The translations under genes were made by a program, and so were the position numbers. The notes beneath the pieces are model-generated. The model was not told where the DNA came from. It saw nothing but the letters and a program-made list of their open reading frames with translations, and did not search any database. Below are positions 12,944 through 21,447 of a stretch of DNA of 64,000 nucleotides, one piece after another. The DNA comes from Variovorax flavidus (GTDB lineage: Bacteria > Pseudomonadota > Gammaproteobacteria > Burkholderiales > Burkholderiaceae_C): NCBI RefSeq assembly GCF_030317145.1, contig NZ_JASZYE010000002.1, forward strand, positions 924,893 to 988,892, given 5' to 3'. Within the stretch, counting starts at the first letter, position 1. The number at the start of each line of letters is the position of its first letter.

Positions 12944-13889
12944 CCCACGCGCCCTGCGCGTCGCCGCCGTGATCCCGTGCTTCAACGAGGCACTGTCGAT
13001 TGCCCAGGTGGTGGACGAATTCCGCGCGGCGCTGCCCGAGGCGGAAATCCACGTCTTCGACAACAACTCGACCGACGGCACCGCCGATGTCGCAAGGGCC
13101 TGCGGTGCGACGGTCACGCACGTGGCGCTGCGAGGCAAGGGCAACGTGGCGCGCCGCATGTTCGCGGACGTCGAGGCCGATGTCTACGTGATGGTCGACG
13201 GCGATGCCACCTACGACGTGCGCGACATTCGCCGGCACATCGATCTCCTGGTGCAGGACAACCTCGACATGATCGTCGGCTCGCGCATCGACGACGGCGA
13301 GGATGCGCAGACCTACCGGCGCGGGCATCGTTTCGGCAACCGGTTGCTCACCGGCGCAGTGGCCAGCCTCTTCGGCGGGCACCTGACCGACATGCTGTCG
13401 GGCTATCGCGTGTTCTCCCGGCGCTATGCCAAGTCCTTTCCGGCCGTGTCGGAGGGCTTCGAGATCGAGACCGAGCTGACAGTGCACGCCCTTGAATTGC
13501 GCATGCCTTTTGCCGAGGCGCCGGTGCTCTACCGCTCGCGCCCCGAAGGCTCGGAGAGCAAGCTGTCGACCTATCGCGACGGCTGGCGCATCCTGAAGAC
13601 CATCTGCAAGCTCTTCGTCAGCGAGCGGCCCCTGCTGTTCTTCAGCGGCGTCGCGGGGCTGCTCGCGCTCGTGTCGGTCGTCCTGGCCGAGCCGCTGCTG
13701 GTCACCTACCTGCGCACCGGCCTCGTCCCCCGTCTGCCGACGGCCGTGTTCGTGACCGGCACCATGCTGGTCGCGATGCTGGCCTTCGTGTGCGGCGTGG
13801 TGCTGCACACCGTGACGATCGGCCGGCAGGAGGCCAAGCGGCTGCGCTACCTGGCCATTCCGGGCGTGCGGCACCGCGGCTCTCCATGA
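12927..13889 (+). CDS. GT2 family glycosyltransferase, dolichol-phosphate-mannose-synthase type
   Basis: 320 residues. VAAVIPCFNEALSIAQVVDE at the N-terminus, FDNNSTDGTADVA and the MVDGDATYD metal motif near residue 90 define a family 2 transferase. Two hydrophobic helices at about 230-300 anchor it in the inner membrane. Members make polyprenyl-phosphate sugars that membrane transferases such as the upstream gene then use. It overlaps its neighbours on both sides (17 and 4 bases). Confidence 0.9.
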   Translation: MTGSPDPRALRVAAVIPCFNEALSIAQVVDEFRAALPEAEIHVFDNNSTDGTADVARACGATVTHVALRGKGNVARRMFADVEADVYVMVDGDATYDVRDIRRHIDLLVQDNLDMIVGSRIDDGEDAQTYRRGHRFGNRLLTGAVASLFGGHLTDMLSGYRVFSRRYAKSFPAVSEGFEIETELTVHALELRMPFAEAPVLYRSRPEGSESKLSTYRDGWRILKTICKLFVSERPLLFFSGVAGLLALVSVVLAEPLLVTYLRTGLVPRLPTAVFVTGTMLVAMLAFVCGVVLHTVTIGRQEAKRLRYLAIPGVRHRGSP

Positions 13890-14284
13890 AGGCAGGGCGG
13901 GAGTTCCTGTCCTTTGCGGCCGTCGGGGTGGTCGGGTTCGGGGTCGATCTGGGCGTGCTCTACCTCGTTGCACCCTTCATGGGGTGGTACGGGGCACGGG
14001 TGGTGTCCTTCATCGCGGCGGCCACCGCCACGTGGGCGCTGAACCGGCGCTACACGTTCACGAGCCCGCGCCCGGGCGCATCGCTGGCGCGCGAGTACGC
14101 GCACTACCTGCTGACCATGCTGGCCGGGGCGATGGTGAACTACACGGTCTACGTGCTGACGCTGCATTGGGTCAGCGGCCCCTTGGCACCGGCGCTCGGC
14201 GTGGCGCTCGGGAGTTGCGCGGGGCTGGCGGTCAATTTCCTGTCGGCGCGACACCTGGTCTTCAAGTCCGCGCGCAAGCATTGA
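13886..14284 (+). CDS. GtrA-family membrane protein
   Basis: 132 residues from the ATG that overlaps the previous stop (ATGA). Four hydrophobic helices; FLSFAAVGVVGFGVDLGVLY at the start and ATWALNRRYTF in the loop are GtrA hallmarks, as is the ending NFLSARHLVFK. GtrA proteins are thought to flip polyprenyl-phosphate sugars across the inner membrane, which fits the two upstream transferases. Confidence 0.9.
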   Translation: MKAGREFLSFAAVGVVGFGVDLGVLYLVAPFMGWYGARVVSFIAAATATWALNRRYTFTSPRPGASLAREYAHYLLTMLAGAMVNYTVYVLTLHWVSGPLAPALGVALGSCAGLAVNFLSARHLVFKSARKH

Positions 14285-14317
14285 ACGACTTCCTCCCCCA
14301 AGGGGGAGAGCCGCCTG

Positions 14318-15517
14318 TCAGTGGGCGGCTGAAACCACCACGGGAATCTCGGTCGCCGGCGGCGTATTGCGGCTGCGGCCGCAGCGCACGATGCCGTCGA
14401 TCATGACCATCCCCACGCCCGGAATGTCGCCGAGCTGCACGCTTTCGAGCAGGGTCTTGCCGGCCGTGTGCTGCGCACGGTCCATGAAGACGAAGTCGGC
14501 GTCGCGTCCGACCTCGACCAGCCCGCAGTTGAGCTTGCGGATGCGCGCCGTGTTGCCCGTCGCAAAGCAGAACACCAGCTCGGCCGGGATGCCCGCGATC
14601 GACGACAGCATCGACACCATGCGCAGGATGCCCAGCGGCTGCACGCCCGAGCCGGCCGGCCCGTCGGTGCCGAGGATCACGCGGTGCGGGCACTTGAGAT
14701 CGAGTGCCGCCTTCGCCGCCGCGATCGCGACGCGCTCGTTGCCGTTGTGCACGATCTCGATCGCGCGCGACGACTTCTCGCACAGCTCGCACACATGCGC
14801 CTCGGGCAGCGAGGTATGGCCACCGTTGATGTGACCGATGACGTCCGCGTCGGCTTCGAGCACCACGTCCTTGTCGATCAGGCCAGAGCCGGGGATCGAC
14901 GGCCCGCCCGTGTGGATCGTGCTCTGGATGCCGTACTTGCGCGCCCAGGCCACCATCTCCTTGGCCTCGTAGCCGGCCTTGACCGAGCCGAGGCCCACCT
15001 CGCCGAGCAGGCCCACGCCGGCTTCCGCCAGCTCCTTGAAGTCGCTCTCGACCATGCCCTTCTCGATGACCGGAGCGCCGGCCAGCACTTTCACGCCGCC
15101 GGGACGGAAGTTGTCGAAGGCGCGCTGCGCGGTGATGGCCAGCGCCTTCAGGCCGACGATGTCCTTTGGGCGGCCGGGCAGGTGCACCTCGCCGGCGGAA
15201 ATCATGGTGGTCACGCCGCCGTTCATCGTCGAATCGATCCAGCCGATCTGGCCCTGGCGCGGCGTCCAGTCGCCGAAGACGGGGTGTACGTGGCTGTCGA
15301 TCAGGCCGGGCGCGACGCAGGTCTTCCTGCAGTCGATGACGGTCTGCGCGCCTTCGAGGTCGCAGTCCTTTTCCTTGCCGATCGCGACGATCAGGCCGTC
15401 GTTCACGACGATGGTGTCGGCGTCGAGGATGGGCTTGTCGATGTCGCCCGAGAGCAGCAGGCCTATGTTCCGGATGACGACCTTGCCCGACTTGGCGCCG
15501 GTTGCGACTTCTGCCAT
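14318..15517 (-). CDS. Enamidase-like amidohydrolase (nicotinate pathway)
   Basis: 399 residues from the ATG that follows the tetR stop by one base (GGAGG just upstream). By recall it closely tracks the Eubacterium barkeri enamidase: KVVIRNIGLLLSGDI near the start, DSHVHPVFGDWTPRQGQI, MNGGVTTMISAGEVHLPGRP, VGEVGLGSVK, HTGGPSIPGS, HINGGHTSLP and a C-terminal CGRSRNTPPAT. That enzyme hydrolyses 1,4,5,6-tetrahydro-6-oxonicotinate to 2-formylglutarate and ammonia. Metal ligands (HxH, central Glu, two His, Asp of ILGTDGP) are present. It is the last gene of the fpr-tetR-ena unit, opposite the reductase that would make its substrate. Confidence 0.82.
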   Translation of the reverse strand: MAEVATGAKSGKVVIRNIGLLLSGDIDKPILDADTIVVNDGLIVAIGKEKDCDLEGAQTVIDCRKTCVAPGLIDSHVHPVFGDWTPRQGQIGWIDSTMNGGVTTMISAGEVHLPGRPKDIVGLKALAITAQRAFDNFRPGGVKVLAGAPVIEKGMVESDFKELAEAGVGLLGEVGLGSVKAGYEAKEMVAWARKYGIQSTIHTGGPSIPGSGLIDKDVVLEADADVIGHINGGHTSLPEAHVCELCEKSSRAIEIVHNGNERVAIAAAKAALDLKCPHRVILGTDGPAGSGVQPLGILRMVSMLSSIAGIPAELVFCFATGNTARIRKLNCGLVEVGRDADFVFMDRAQHTAGKTLLESVQLGDIPGVGMVMIDGIVRCGRSRNTPPATEIPVVVSAAH

Positions 15518-15518
15518 G

Positions 15519-15590
15519 TCAGGCCTCCCGCCGGGCCGCCCCAAGGGAGGCCTGCGCCCCCTTGGGGGGCAGCGAACGAATGTGAGCTTT
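15519..15590 (-). repeat. GC-rich repeat forming the tetR 3' end
   Basis: CCCCAAGGGAGG-N6-CCCCTTGGGG, a C/G-run hairpin of the type scattered through this genome. It encodes the last ~20 residues of the TetR protein (SLPPKGAQASLGAARREA), a tail that looks repeat-derived rather than part of the family. Confidence 0.55.
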
Positions 15591-16322
15591 GGGGGTCATA
15601 TTGTCCTGTTCGTGGGGTGGGGATGTTGCTTCTTCGGAAGCCCCCGCATCGACCGTGCGCAGCACCGTCTCGATCACGAAGTCTTCCCAGTGCGCGACGG
15701 CCTCCGACGTTTCCAGCGGTTCACCGAGGAACGCAGTCAGCGTGTGGCGGTTCGACGTGTAGAAGTAGCCGGTGGACGCGATCAGCAGGTACAGGTCGCG
15801 CGCCGCCACGTCCTTGCGGAACAGGCCCTGCGCGACGCCGCTCGCCACGATCTCATGGATGATCGAGATCGCCCGCGACGAATACTCGCGCGCCCGCAGC
15901 GACTTTGCGATGTGCCGGCCCTTGTGCAGGTTCTCGGTATTGAGCAGCGTGACGAACTCGGGGTTCTTGCGGTAGTAGCCCAGCACGAAGCGGATCACCG
16001 CCGTGAGCGACTCCACCGGGCGCGTCGCGTCGAGATCGATCGCGGCCTCCGCGTCGTCCATGCGCCGGTAGATGCCTTCGAGCACCGCGATGAAGAGGCC
16101 TTCCTTGCTGCCGAAGTAGTAATAGATCATGCGGTCGTACGACTTCGCGGCCTTCGAGATCTTCTCGACGCTGCCGCCGTCGTAGCCGTACTTCGCGAAC
16201 ACCTTTGTCGCTGCGCGCAGGATGCTCTCGCGCGTGGCCTGCGCAGCAGCTTCACGCACGCCGGTGCGGCGCGTCGCGGCCTTGGGGGCGCCCTTGCGGG
16301 CGGCTGCCTTCGCTTCGGCCAT
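15519..16322 (-). CDS. TetR-family regulator of the nicotinate cluster
   Basis: 267 residues from the ATG at 16322. A Lys/Ala-rich N-terminal stretch (1-28) precedes the helix-turn-helix (ATRESILRAATKVFAKYGYD, then SVEKISKAAKSYDRMIYYYF, residues 30-80). The ligand domain shows TetR_C-type helices. It lies 14 bases downstream of fpr and 1 base upstream of the enamidase gene, so it should be cotranscribed and is the obvious regulator of the divergent catabolic operons. The far C-terminus is encoded by an intergenic repeat. Confidence 0.88.
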   Translation of the reverse strand: MAEAKAAARKGAPKAATRRTGVREAAAQATRESILRAATKVFAKYGYDGGSVEKISKAAKSYDRMIYYYFGSKEGLFIAVLEGIYRRMDDAEAAIDLDATRPVESLTAVIRFVLGYYRKNPEFVTLLNTENLHKGRHIAKSLRAREYSSRAISIIHEIVASGVAQGLFRKDVAARDLYLLIASTGYFYTSNRHTLTAFLGEPLETSEAVAHWEDFVIETVLRTVDAGASEEATSPPHEQDNMTPKAHIRSLPPKGAQASLGAARREA

Positions 16323-16336
16323 CACGGACTTCGTTT

Positions 16337-17110
16337 CTACTTTTCGGCGAAGGCGCGCTCTACGACGAAGTCGCCGGGCGTGGACGTATTGCCTTCCTTG
16401 AAACCGCGTGCTTCAAGAATGTGCTTGAGGTCGACCAGCAGGCCGGGGCTGCCGCACAGCATCACGCGGTCTTCCGCGGCGTTGAGCGGCGGCAGGCCCA
16501 GGTCGTCGGTGAGCTTGTTGCTCTCGATCAGCTCGGTGATCCGGCCCATGTTGCGGAACTCCTCGCGCGTGACCGTCGGGTAGTAGAGCAACTGCTTCTC
16601 GATCATCTCGCCCAGGAATTCATGCTTGGGCAGGTGGTCGGTCACGAGGTCGTGATAGGCCAGCTCGTCGATCTGCCGCACGCCGTGCACCAGGATGACC
16701 TGCTCGAACTTCTCGTAGGTCTCGGGGTCGCGGATGATGCTCATGAACGGTGCCAGGCCGGTGCCGGTGCCGAACAGGTAGAGCCGCTTGCCGGGGAGCG
16801 TGTAGTCGATCAGCAGCGTGCCGGTGGGCTTGCGGCCCACGATGATGGTGTCGCCTACCTGGATGTGCTGGAGCTTCGAGGTCAGGGGGCCTTCTTCCAC
16901 CTTGATGCTCAGGAACTCCAGGTGTTCCTCGTAGTTGGGGCTGACGATGCTGTAGGCGCGCAGGAGCGGCTTGTTGTTGACCTTCAGGCCGATCATCGTG
17001 AAGTGGCCGTTGGAAAAACGCAGGGCCGGATCGCGCGTGGTGGTGAAGGTGAACAGGCGGTCGGTCCAGTGGTGGACGCTCAACACACGTTCTTCGCTGA
17101 ATGCACTCAT
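16337..17110 (-). CDS. fpr: Ferredoxin/flavodoxin-NADP reductase
   Basis: 257 residues, usual length for bacterial Fpr. FAD-binding RAYSIVSP near residue 65, NADP-binding LFGTGTGLAPFMSI near 110, and the typical C-terminal VERAFAEK. First gene of the unit fpr-tetR-enamidase and divergent from the 6-hydroxynicotinate reductase-like gene. Transfer of electrons from NADPH through ferredoxin to that reductase is a reasonable inference from the arrangement; a general housekeeping role is the alternative. Confidence 0.92.
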   Translation of the reverse strand: MSAFSEERVLSVHHWTDRLFTFTTTRDPALRFSNGHFTMIGLKVNNKPLLRAYSIVSPNYEEHLEFLSIKVEEGPLTSKLQHIQVGDTIIVGRKPTGTLLIDYTLPGKRLYLFGTGTGLAPFMSIIRDPETYEKFEQVILVHGVRQIDELAYHDLVTDHLPKHEFLGEMIEKQLLYYPTVTREEFRNMGRITELIESNKLTDDLGLPPLNAAEDRVMLCGSPGLLVDLKHILEARGFKEGNTSTPGDFVVERAFAEK

Positions 17111-17194
17111 AAGGGTCAGGAATGGTTATGAACGAAAAAGGGAACCCCCGATTGTCGGCGACGTCCACGAAAACACCATTGCAAGCATCGGGCC

Positions 17195-17260
17195 CGTTTG
17201 CTACATTGATCTTCAATGTAGTGTTTGCCACATGAAAGTGTAGGGAATGCTACACAAACG
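17195..17260. promoter_or_regulatory. Nested inverted repeats between fpr and hnr-like operons
   Basis: CTACATTGA-N3-TCAATGTAG (17201-17221) is a perfect 9-bp dyad. A second dyad GTGTAG-N6-CTACAC lies at 17238-17255. Both are framed by CGTTTG (17195) and CAAACG (17255-17260), which are themselves inverted. The cluster sits in the 236-base gap between divergent operons and is the best candidate operator for the TetR protein of the fpr unit. Confidence 0.6.
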
Positions 17261-17346
17261 TCACTTCCAGCACAAGCGCCAGTGCAAGAGGGTCAAAGGC
17301 ACAGATGTTGCACGGCCCGTTGCCTGATTCCCACGAGACGCCCGCG

Positions 17347-18972
17347 ATGACCGAACACACGAAGACAGACGGATTGCCCGGCATGGACATGCCGGTCTTG
17401 CCCGAGGCCACCGGCCGCGCGCCGCTGCGCAACGAGAAGATGAGCGCCAGCAAGGTCGAATGCAACGCCTGCCCGGTGCTGTGCCAGATCTCCGATGGGC
17501 GCACGGGCGCCTGCGACCGCTATGCCAATCGCGACGGCGTGCTGGTGCGGGTCGATCCGGTGGTGTTGCTGCGCCGCGAACTCGCGACCGAATCCCCCGC
17601 GCTCGTGCCCTTCGCCCGGGTGAACGCCGAACTCGACGAGGTGGAGCGCAGCGCCGAACCGGTCGTCGACCTCGACTGGAACGGCGATCTCCTTCGTGCC
17701 GACGAGGTCTTTGTGACCGGCGTGGGCTCGTCCACCACCTACCCAGACTACAAGCCCGCGCCCTTCATCGTGGCTTCGAAGGCGCAGGGCGTGGACATGG
17801 TGACGGTCGTGACCGAAGGCATCTTCAGCTACTGCAGCTTCAAGGTGAAGATCGACACCGACCGCTTCCTCGGCGCCGAGCAGGCCAATGTGCGCTATCG
17901 CGGCGAGGTCGTGGGTCACGTCACCACCGCCGAATACGGCTCGCAGATGCTGTCGCTCGGCGGCGTGCACCACCTCACCGGTGGCAGCAAGAAGGAAGGG
18001 CGCATGACGGTCGAGCTGATGCAACTGCTCGGCAACAAGAAGCCGGTCGAATGCGTGATCGACGGCGGCGCCAGCATGGTGATCCAGGCCGGCAAGGCGC
18101 CGATCGTCAATGGCGTGGAAGAGCAGCGCATGCGCGTAGGCTGCGGCTCGGCGGCGGTCGGCATCTTCGCGCGCCAGCTGTTCGGCCATGCCGACGAGGT
18201 GGTGGTGGTCGACGACCACATCACCGGCGTGCTGACCGAGCACCAGGCCGGGCGCTGCCTCGACATGCCGGCTTCGGGCATCCAGATGCGCGGGCGCAAG
18301 TCGACGCCGGGACGCTACTTCCAGGTCGCGAACCCGGGCAATGGCTGGGGCGGCACGGATATCGACGATCCGCTCTCCATCATCGAAGGCTGGGAAGAGG
18401 GCGTGGCGCGCCCCGGCTTGCGCCTGCTGATGACTTCGACCACCGGCGAGCATGCGCAGTGGTATGTGCTCGACGAGCAATTGCGCCCGGTCGAGCAGGA
18501 GATGCCGGCCGAGGTGCGCCGCATCGTGGAGCGCATCGGCGAGAACTGCGAACCCTCGCTGTGCACGGTGCTGTTCCTCGGTGGCGCGGGCGGCAGCCTG
18601 CGCGCTGGCGTGACGGAGAACCCGGTGCTGCTCACCCGCGCCATCAAGCGCGCGCTGGTCAACGTGACCTGCGGCGGTGCACCGGCCTACGTGTGGCCCG
18701 GCGGCGGCATCACGGTGATGGCCGATGTGCTGCGCATGCCCGACAACAGCTTCGGCACGGTGCCCACGCCCGCGATCGTCGCGCCCATCGAATTCAGCAT
18801 GCGGCGCGAGGACTACGCGGCGCTCGGCGGCCACATGGAGCACGTGTTTTCGCTCGAACAGGCGCTTGCTCGGGGCGCCTGGCAGGACGACGGTGCGCCG
18901 CTGGCGCGCCAATGGCTGCGCATGGATGCAGCCAATCCCTGGCCCTTGGGCCAGCCCCCGATGCTCGGCTAG
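17347..18972 (+). CDS. 6-hydroxynicotinate reductase-like Fe-S protein
   Basis: 541 residues from ATG 17347 (42 bases inside the longest open frame). Cysteines at about 39, 42, 46 and 56 (CNACPVLC then GACDRY) form a cluster-binding motif. The rest is Gly-rich (DGGASMVIQAGKAPIVNG, MRVGCGSAAVGIFA, CGGAPAYVWPGGGI). I recognise it as the family annotated 6-hydroxynicotinate reductase (Hnr), which in E. barkeri reduces 6-hydroxynicotinate with ferredoxin to the tetrahydro-6-oxo compound. The divergent enamidase and fpr genes and the downstream nicotinate dehydrogenase agree with this. Assignment is by family recall plus context. Confidence 0.75.
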   Translation: MTEHTKTDGLPGMDMPVLPEATGRAPLRNEKMSASKVECNACPVLCQISDGRTGACDRYANRDGVLVRVDPVVLLRRELATESPALVPFARVNAELDEVERSAEPVVDLDWNGDLLRADEVFVTGVGSSTTYPDYKPAPFIVASKAQGVDMVTVVTEGIFSYCSFKVKIDTDRFLGAEQANVRYRGEVVGHVTTAEYGSQMLSLGGVHHLTGGSKKEGRMTVELMQLLGNKKPVECVIDGGASMVIQAGKAPIVNGVEEQRMRVGCGSAAVGIFARQLFGHADEVVVVDDHITGVLTEHQAGRCLDMPASGIQMRGRKSTPGRYFQVANPGNGWGGTDIDDPLSIIEGWEEGVARPGLRLLMTSTTGEHAQWYVLDEQLRPVEQEMPAEVRRIVERIGENCEPSLCTVLFLGGAGGSLRAGVTENPVLLTRAIKRALVNVTCGGAPAYVWPGGGITVMADVLRMPDNSFGTVPTPAIVAPIEFSMRREDYAALGGHMEHVFSLEQALARGAWQDDGAPLARQWLRMDAANPWPLGQPPMLG

Positions 18973-18977
18973 AAATG

Positions 18978-19075
18978 ACAGCCCCCCGGCTTGCCACTGC
19001 GTGTGCTTCGCCACCCCCCGAGGGGGAGGCGCGGCTCGCCTTGGGGCGGCCCGGCGGCGGCCGCATCACCATTTC
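18978..19075 (+). repeat. GC-rich intergenic repeat, divergent copy
   Basis: CCCCCCGGCTTGCCACTGCG, GTGCTTCGCCACCCCC, then GAGGGGGAGGCGCGGC and GCGGCCCGGCGGCGGCCGC. Fills the gap between the Hnr-like gene and the UPF0280 gene. Confidence 0.6.
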
Positions 19076-19090
19076 AGAGAGGTCGGCGCC

Positions 19091-20014
19091 ATGACTGCCC
19101 AACGCACAGCGCTCGACGGCGGCCGCTGGCATCTCAACCACGGCCCCATCGACATCATTGCCGAGGCGCATGGCGATGCAGTGGAGGTCGCGGTGGCGCA
19201 CGAGCACGTGTGGCGACGCTTCAGCACCCTGCTCGACGAACTCGTGGCCGAGTTGCCTTTGCTGCGCCAGCCCGTGGGCAGCGACTGCGCGTTGCGCGGC
19301 CCCATTGCGCAGCGCATGTGGAATGCGTGCGTGCCGTTCCGCGCCGGCTTCATCACGCCGATGGCGGCTGTCGCCGGCTCCGTCGCGCAGGAACTCATCG
19401 CCTGCTTTCACCGTCCCGGCATCGAGCGCGCGTGGGTCAACAACGGCGGCGACATCGCGCTGCATCTTGCGCCCGGGCATTCCGCGCGGGTCGGCCTGTT
19501 TGCCGATCTCGCGCGCTTCGACTTGCGCGACCAGGGGCCGGTCACGACAGATGGTCAATTCGAGATCATTGCGGACATGCCGGTGCGAGGCGTCGCCACC
19601 AGCGGCTGGCGCGGCCGCAGTTTTTCGCTCGGCATCGCCGACAGTGTCACCGTGCTCGCCGCGACCGCGGCCGAAGCGGACGCCGCGGCCACCGTGGTTG
19701 CCAACGCCGTCGATGTCGACGACCCGGGTATTCATCGCGTTCCCGCGAGCGAGTGCAAGGACGACAGCGACCTCGGCGACATCCCCGTGACGACGAACGT
19801 CGACGCCCTGGCGCCCGCGCAGGTGCGCCGCGCACTGGATGCGGGCGTTGCCCGTGCGGACGCCCTGCAGCGCCTCGGGCTCATCTGGTCGGCCGTGCTC
19901 GTTTGCCAGGACCAATGGCGGGTCGTCCAACCCTTAAGCTCGCAGACCTCGGCGACATCGCGGCGAATTGCGGGCGACGGTGCCGGCAGTGCAGTTGGTT
20001 CAGTATTTGCTTAA
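19091..20014 (+). CDS. UPF0280 family protein
   Basis: 307 residues from ATG 19091. Matches the UPF0280 family: GPIAQRMWNACVPFRAGFIT, VAGSVAQELI, AWVNNGGDIALHL, RSFSLGIADSVTVLA and ANAVDVDDPGI. The fold is ApbE-like, a family that in part transfers FMN to proteins. Its place directly after the Hnr-like Fe-S reductase suggests a maturation or cofactor role for that enzyme, which is inference. The last ~30 residues are of low similarity and may read into non-conserved DNA. Confidence 0.8.
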   Translation: MTAQRTALDGGRWHLNHGPIDIIAEAHGDAVEVAVAHEHVWRRFSTLLDELVAELPLLRQPVGSDCALRGPIAQRMWNACVPFRAGFITPMAAVAGSVAQELIACFHRPGIERAWVNNGGDIALHLAPGHSARVGLFADLARFDLRDQGPVTTDGQFEIIADMPVRGVATSGWRGRSFSLGIADSVTVLAATAAEADAAATVVANAVDVDDPGIHRVPASECKDDSDLGDIPVTTNVDALAPAQVRRALDAGVARADALQRLGLIWSAVLVCQDQWRVVQPLSSQTSATSRRIAGDGAGSAVGSVFA

Positions 20015-20035
20015 CGAAAAGCAGGACTTCTTTTC

Positions 20036-20677
20036 ATGATCGATATACGCCGTGTCTTTACCCAGGTCGAGCACATCCACCACGAATTCGGACCGCGCGC
20101 CGCAACGCCGCTGGTGCGCGGCGCCATCGGCGCGGTGCTGACCAATCCCTTCGCGGGCCGCTACGAGCCCGACATCCTGCCGATGATGAAACTGCTCGAT
20201 CCCGTCGGCGTCGACATGGCGCACCGGTTGCGCGCCGCGATGGACGTGCCGGTCGAGCGCATCGCCACTTACGGCAAGGGCGCCATCGTCGGTGCGGCCG
20301 GCGAACTGGAGCATGGCGCCCTGTGGCACGTGCCCGGCGGCTACGCGATGCGCGAGCTGCTCGGGTGGAAGGGCGATCGCGATGCCTATCGCCAAGGCAA
20401 GGCCGAGGAGAAGACGGGCCAGCCGGGCAACGCGCTGTCGATCGTCCCCTCGACCAAGAAGGTCGGGCCACCCGGAGCGGCGCTCGACGTGCCGCTCACC
20501 AACATCAATGCGAGCTATGTGCGCGGGCAGTTCGATGCGATCGAAGTACGGGTGCCCGGTGCGCCGGCGGCCGACGAGATCGTTTTCATACTGGCGATGA
20601 CCACCGGCTACCGAATTCACGATCGCGTAGGCGGCCTTCGCGCCGAAGACATCAGCAAATGGGATGGCCTGAGATGA
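20036..20677 (+). CDS. AA_synth-family protein 1
   Basis: 213 residues. Member of the family annotated amino acid synthesis protein, function unestablished. Shared blocks with the next gene: NPFAGRYEPDI against NPYAGRYSES, YGKGAIVGAAGELEHGA against YGKAAIVGEAGELEHAA, and ALDVPL against AIDVPL. The two are diverged tandem paralogues and could form a heteromer. Lies in the nicotinate operon between UPF0280 and the ABC transporter. Confidence 0.8.
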   Translation: MIDIRRVFTQVEHIHHEFGPRAATPLVRGAIGAVLTNPFAGRYEPDILPMMKLLDPVGVDMAHRLRAAMDVPVERIATYGKGAIVGAAGELEHGALWHVPGGYAMRELLGWKGDRDAYRQGKAEEKTGQPGNALSIVPSTKKVGPPGAALDVPLTNINASYVRGQFDAIEVRVPGAPAADEIVFILAMTTGYRIHDRVGGLRAEDISKWDGLR

Positions 20678-20680
20678 CTA

Positions 20681-20770
20681 CCCCCCAGTCTTCGCGCACT
20701 TCGTGTCGCTTCGCCAACCCCCCTGCAGGGGGGCAACACCAGCGGCCCGGCCAAGCCGGTTCCGCGGTGT
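20681..20770 (+). repeat. GC-rich intergenic repeat, copy 2
   Basis: C-run, AGTCTTCGCGCACTTCGTG, TCGCTTCGCCAACCCCCC, TGCAGGGGGG, then CAGCGGCCCGGCCAAGCCGG. Separates the two AA_synth genes; closest match to the inverted copy at 8,242. Confidence 0.75.
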
Positions 20771-20813
20771 TTCCCGAAAGACGGCCGGACCTCGCCAACA
20801 CAAAGGACAAGCA

Positions 20814-21398
20814 ATGACAGCAAATATCCGCAAGCTCGTGATCCAGGTCGACGAGACCCGCAAGGAAATGGGCAAAACCGTCGAGCCGCCGACGCGCCGT
20901 GCCGTTGCCATCGCCGTCATCGAGAACCCCTACGCGGGCCGCTACAGCGAATCGCTCGATGACTTGATCGCCATCGGCGAAGAACTCGGCGCGCTGCTCG
21001 GGCAGAAGGCCGTCGCGGCGCTCGGCATCGAGCCGGGCCAGGCGCAGAGCTACGGCAAGGCCGCGATCGTCGGCGAGGCCGGTGAACTCGAACACGCGGC
21101 CGCCATCCTGCATCCCAAGCTCGGCGCACCGCTGCGGGTGGCGGTCGAGAAGGGCGCGGCGCTGGTGCCCTCCGCCAAGAAGCGCGGCACGCTGGGCACG
21201 GCGATCGACGTGCCGCTCGGCCACAAGGATGCGGCCTTCGTGCGCAGCCACTTCGACGCCGTCGAAGCCCGCGTGTCGGACGCACCGCGCGCCAACGAGA
21301 TCGTCGTCGCCGTCGCGGTCACCGACAGCGGCCGCCCCCTGCCGCGCATCGGTGGCCTGCAGGTTTCCGAGATCAAGGGCGAAGACGGCCTTCGCTGA
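20814..21398 (+). CDS. AA_synth-family protein 2
   Basis: 194 residues from ATG 20814 (AAAGGACAAGC just upstream). Paralogue of the preceding gene; the conserved core spans residues 25-175 (RRAVAIAVIENPYAGRYSE, YGKAAIVGEAGELEHA, LVPSAKKRGTLGTAIDVPL). No catalytic motif I can name. Cytosolic, no signal peptide. Confidence 0.8.
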   Translation: MTANIRKLVIQVDETRKEMGKTVEPPTRRAVAIAVIENPYAGRYSESLDDLIAIGEELGALLGQKAVAALGIEPGQAQSYGKAAIVGEAGELEHAAAILHPKLGAPLRVAVEKGAALVPSAKKRGTLGTAIDVPLGHKDAAFVRSHFDAVEARVSDAPRANEIVVAVAVTDSGRPLPRIGGLQVSEIKGEDGLR

Positions 21399-21447
21399 GC
21401 CGCTCGCCGCATCATTTATTTTTGTGTTCGTACCCAAGGAGCTTTCG

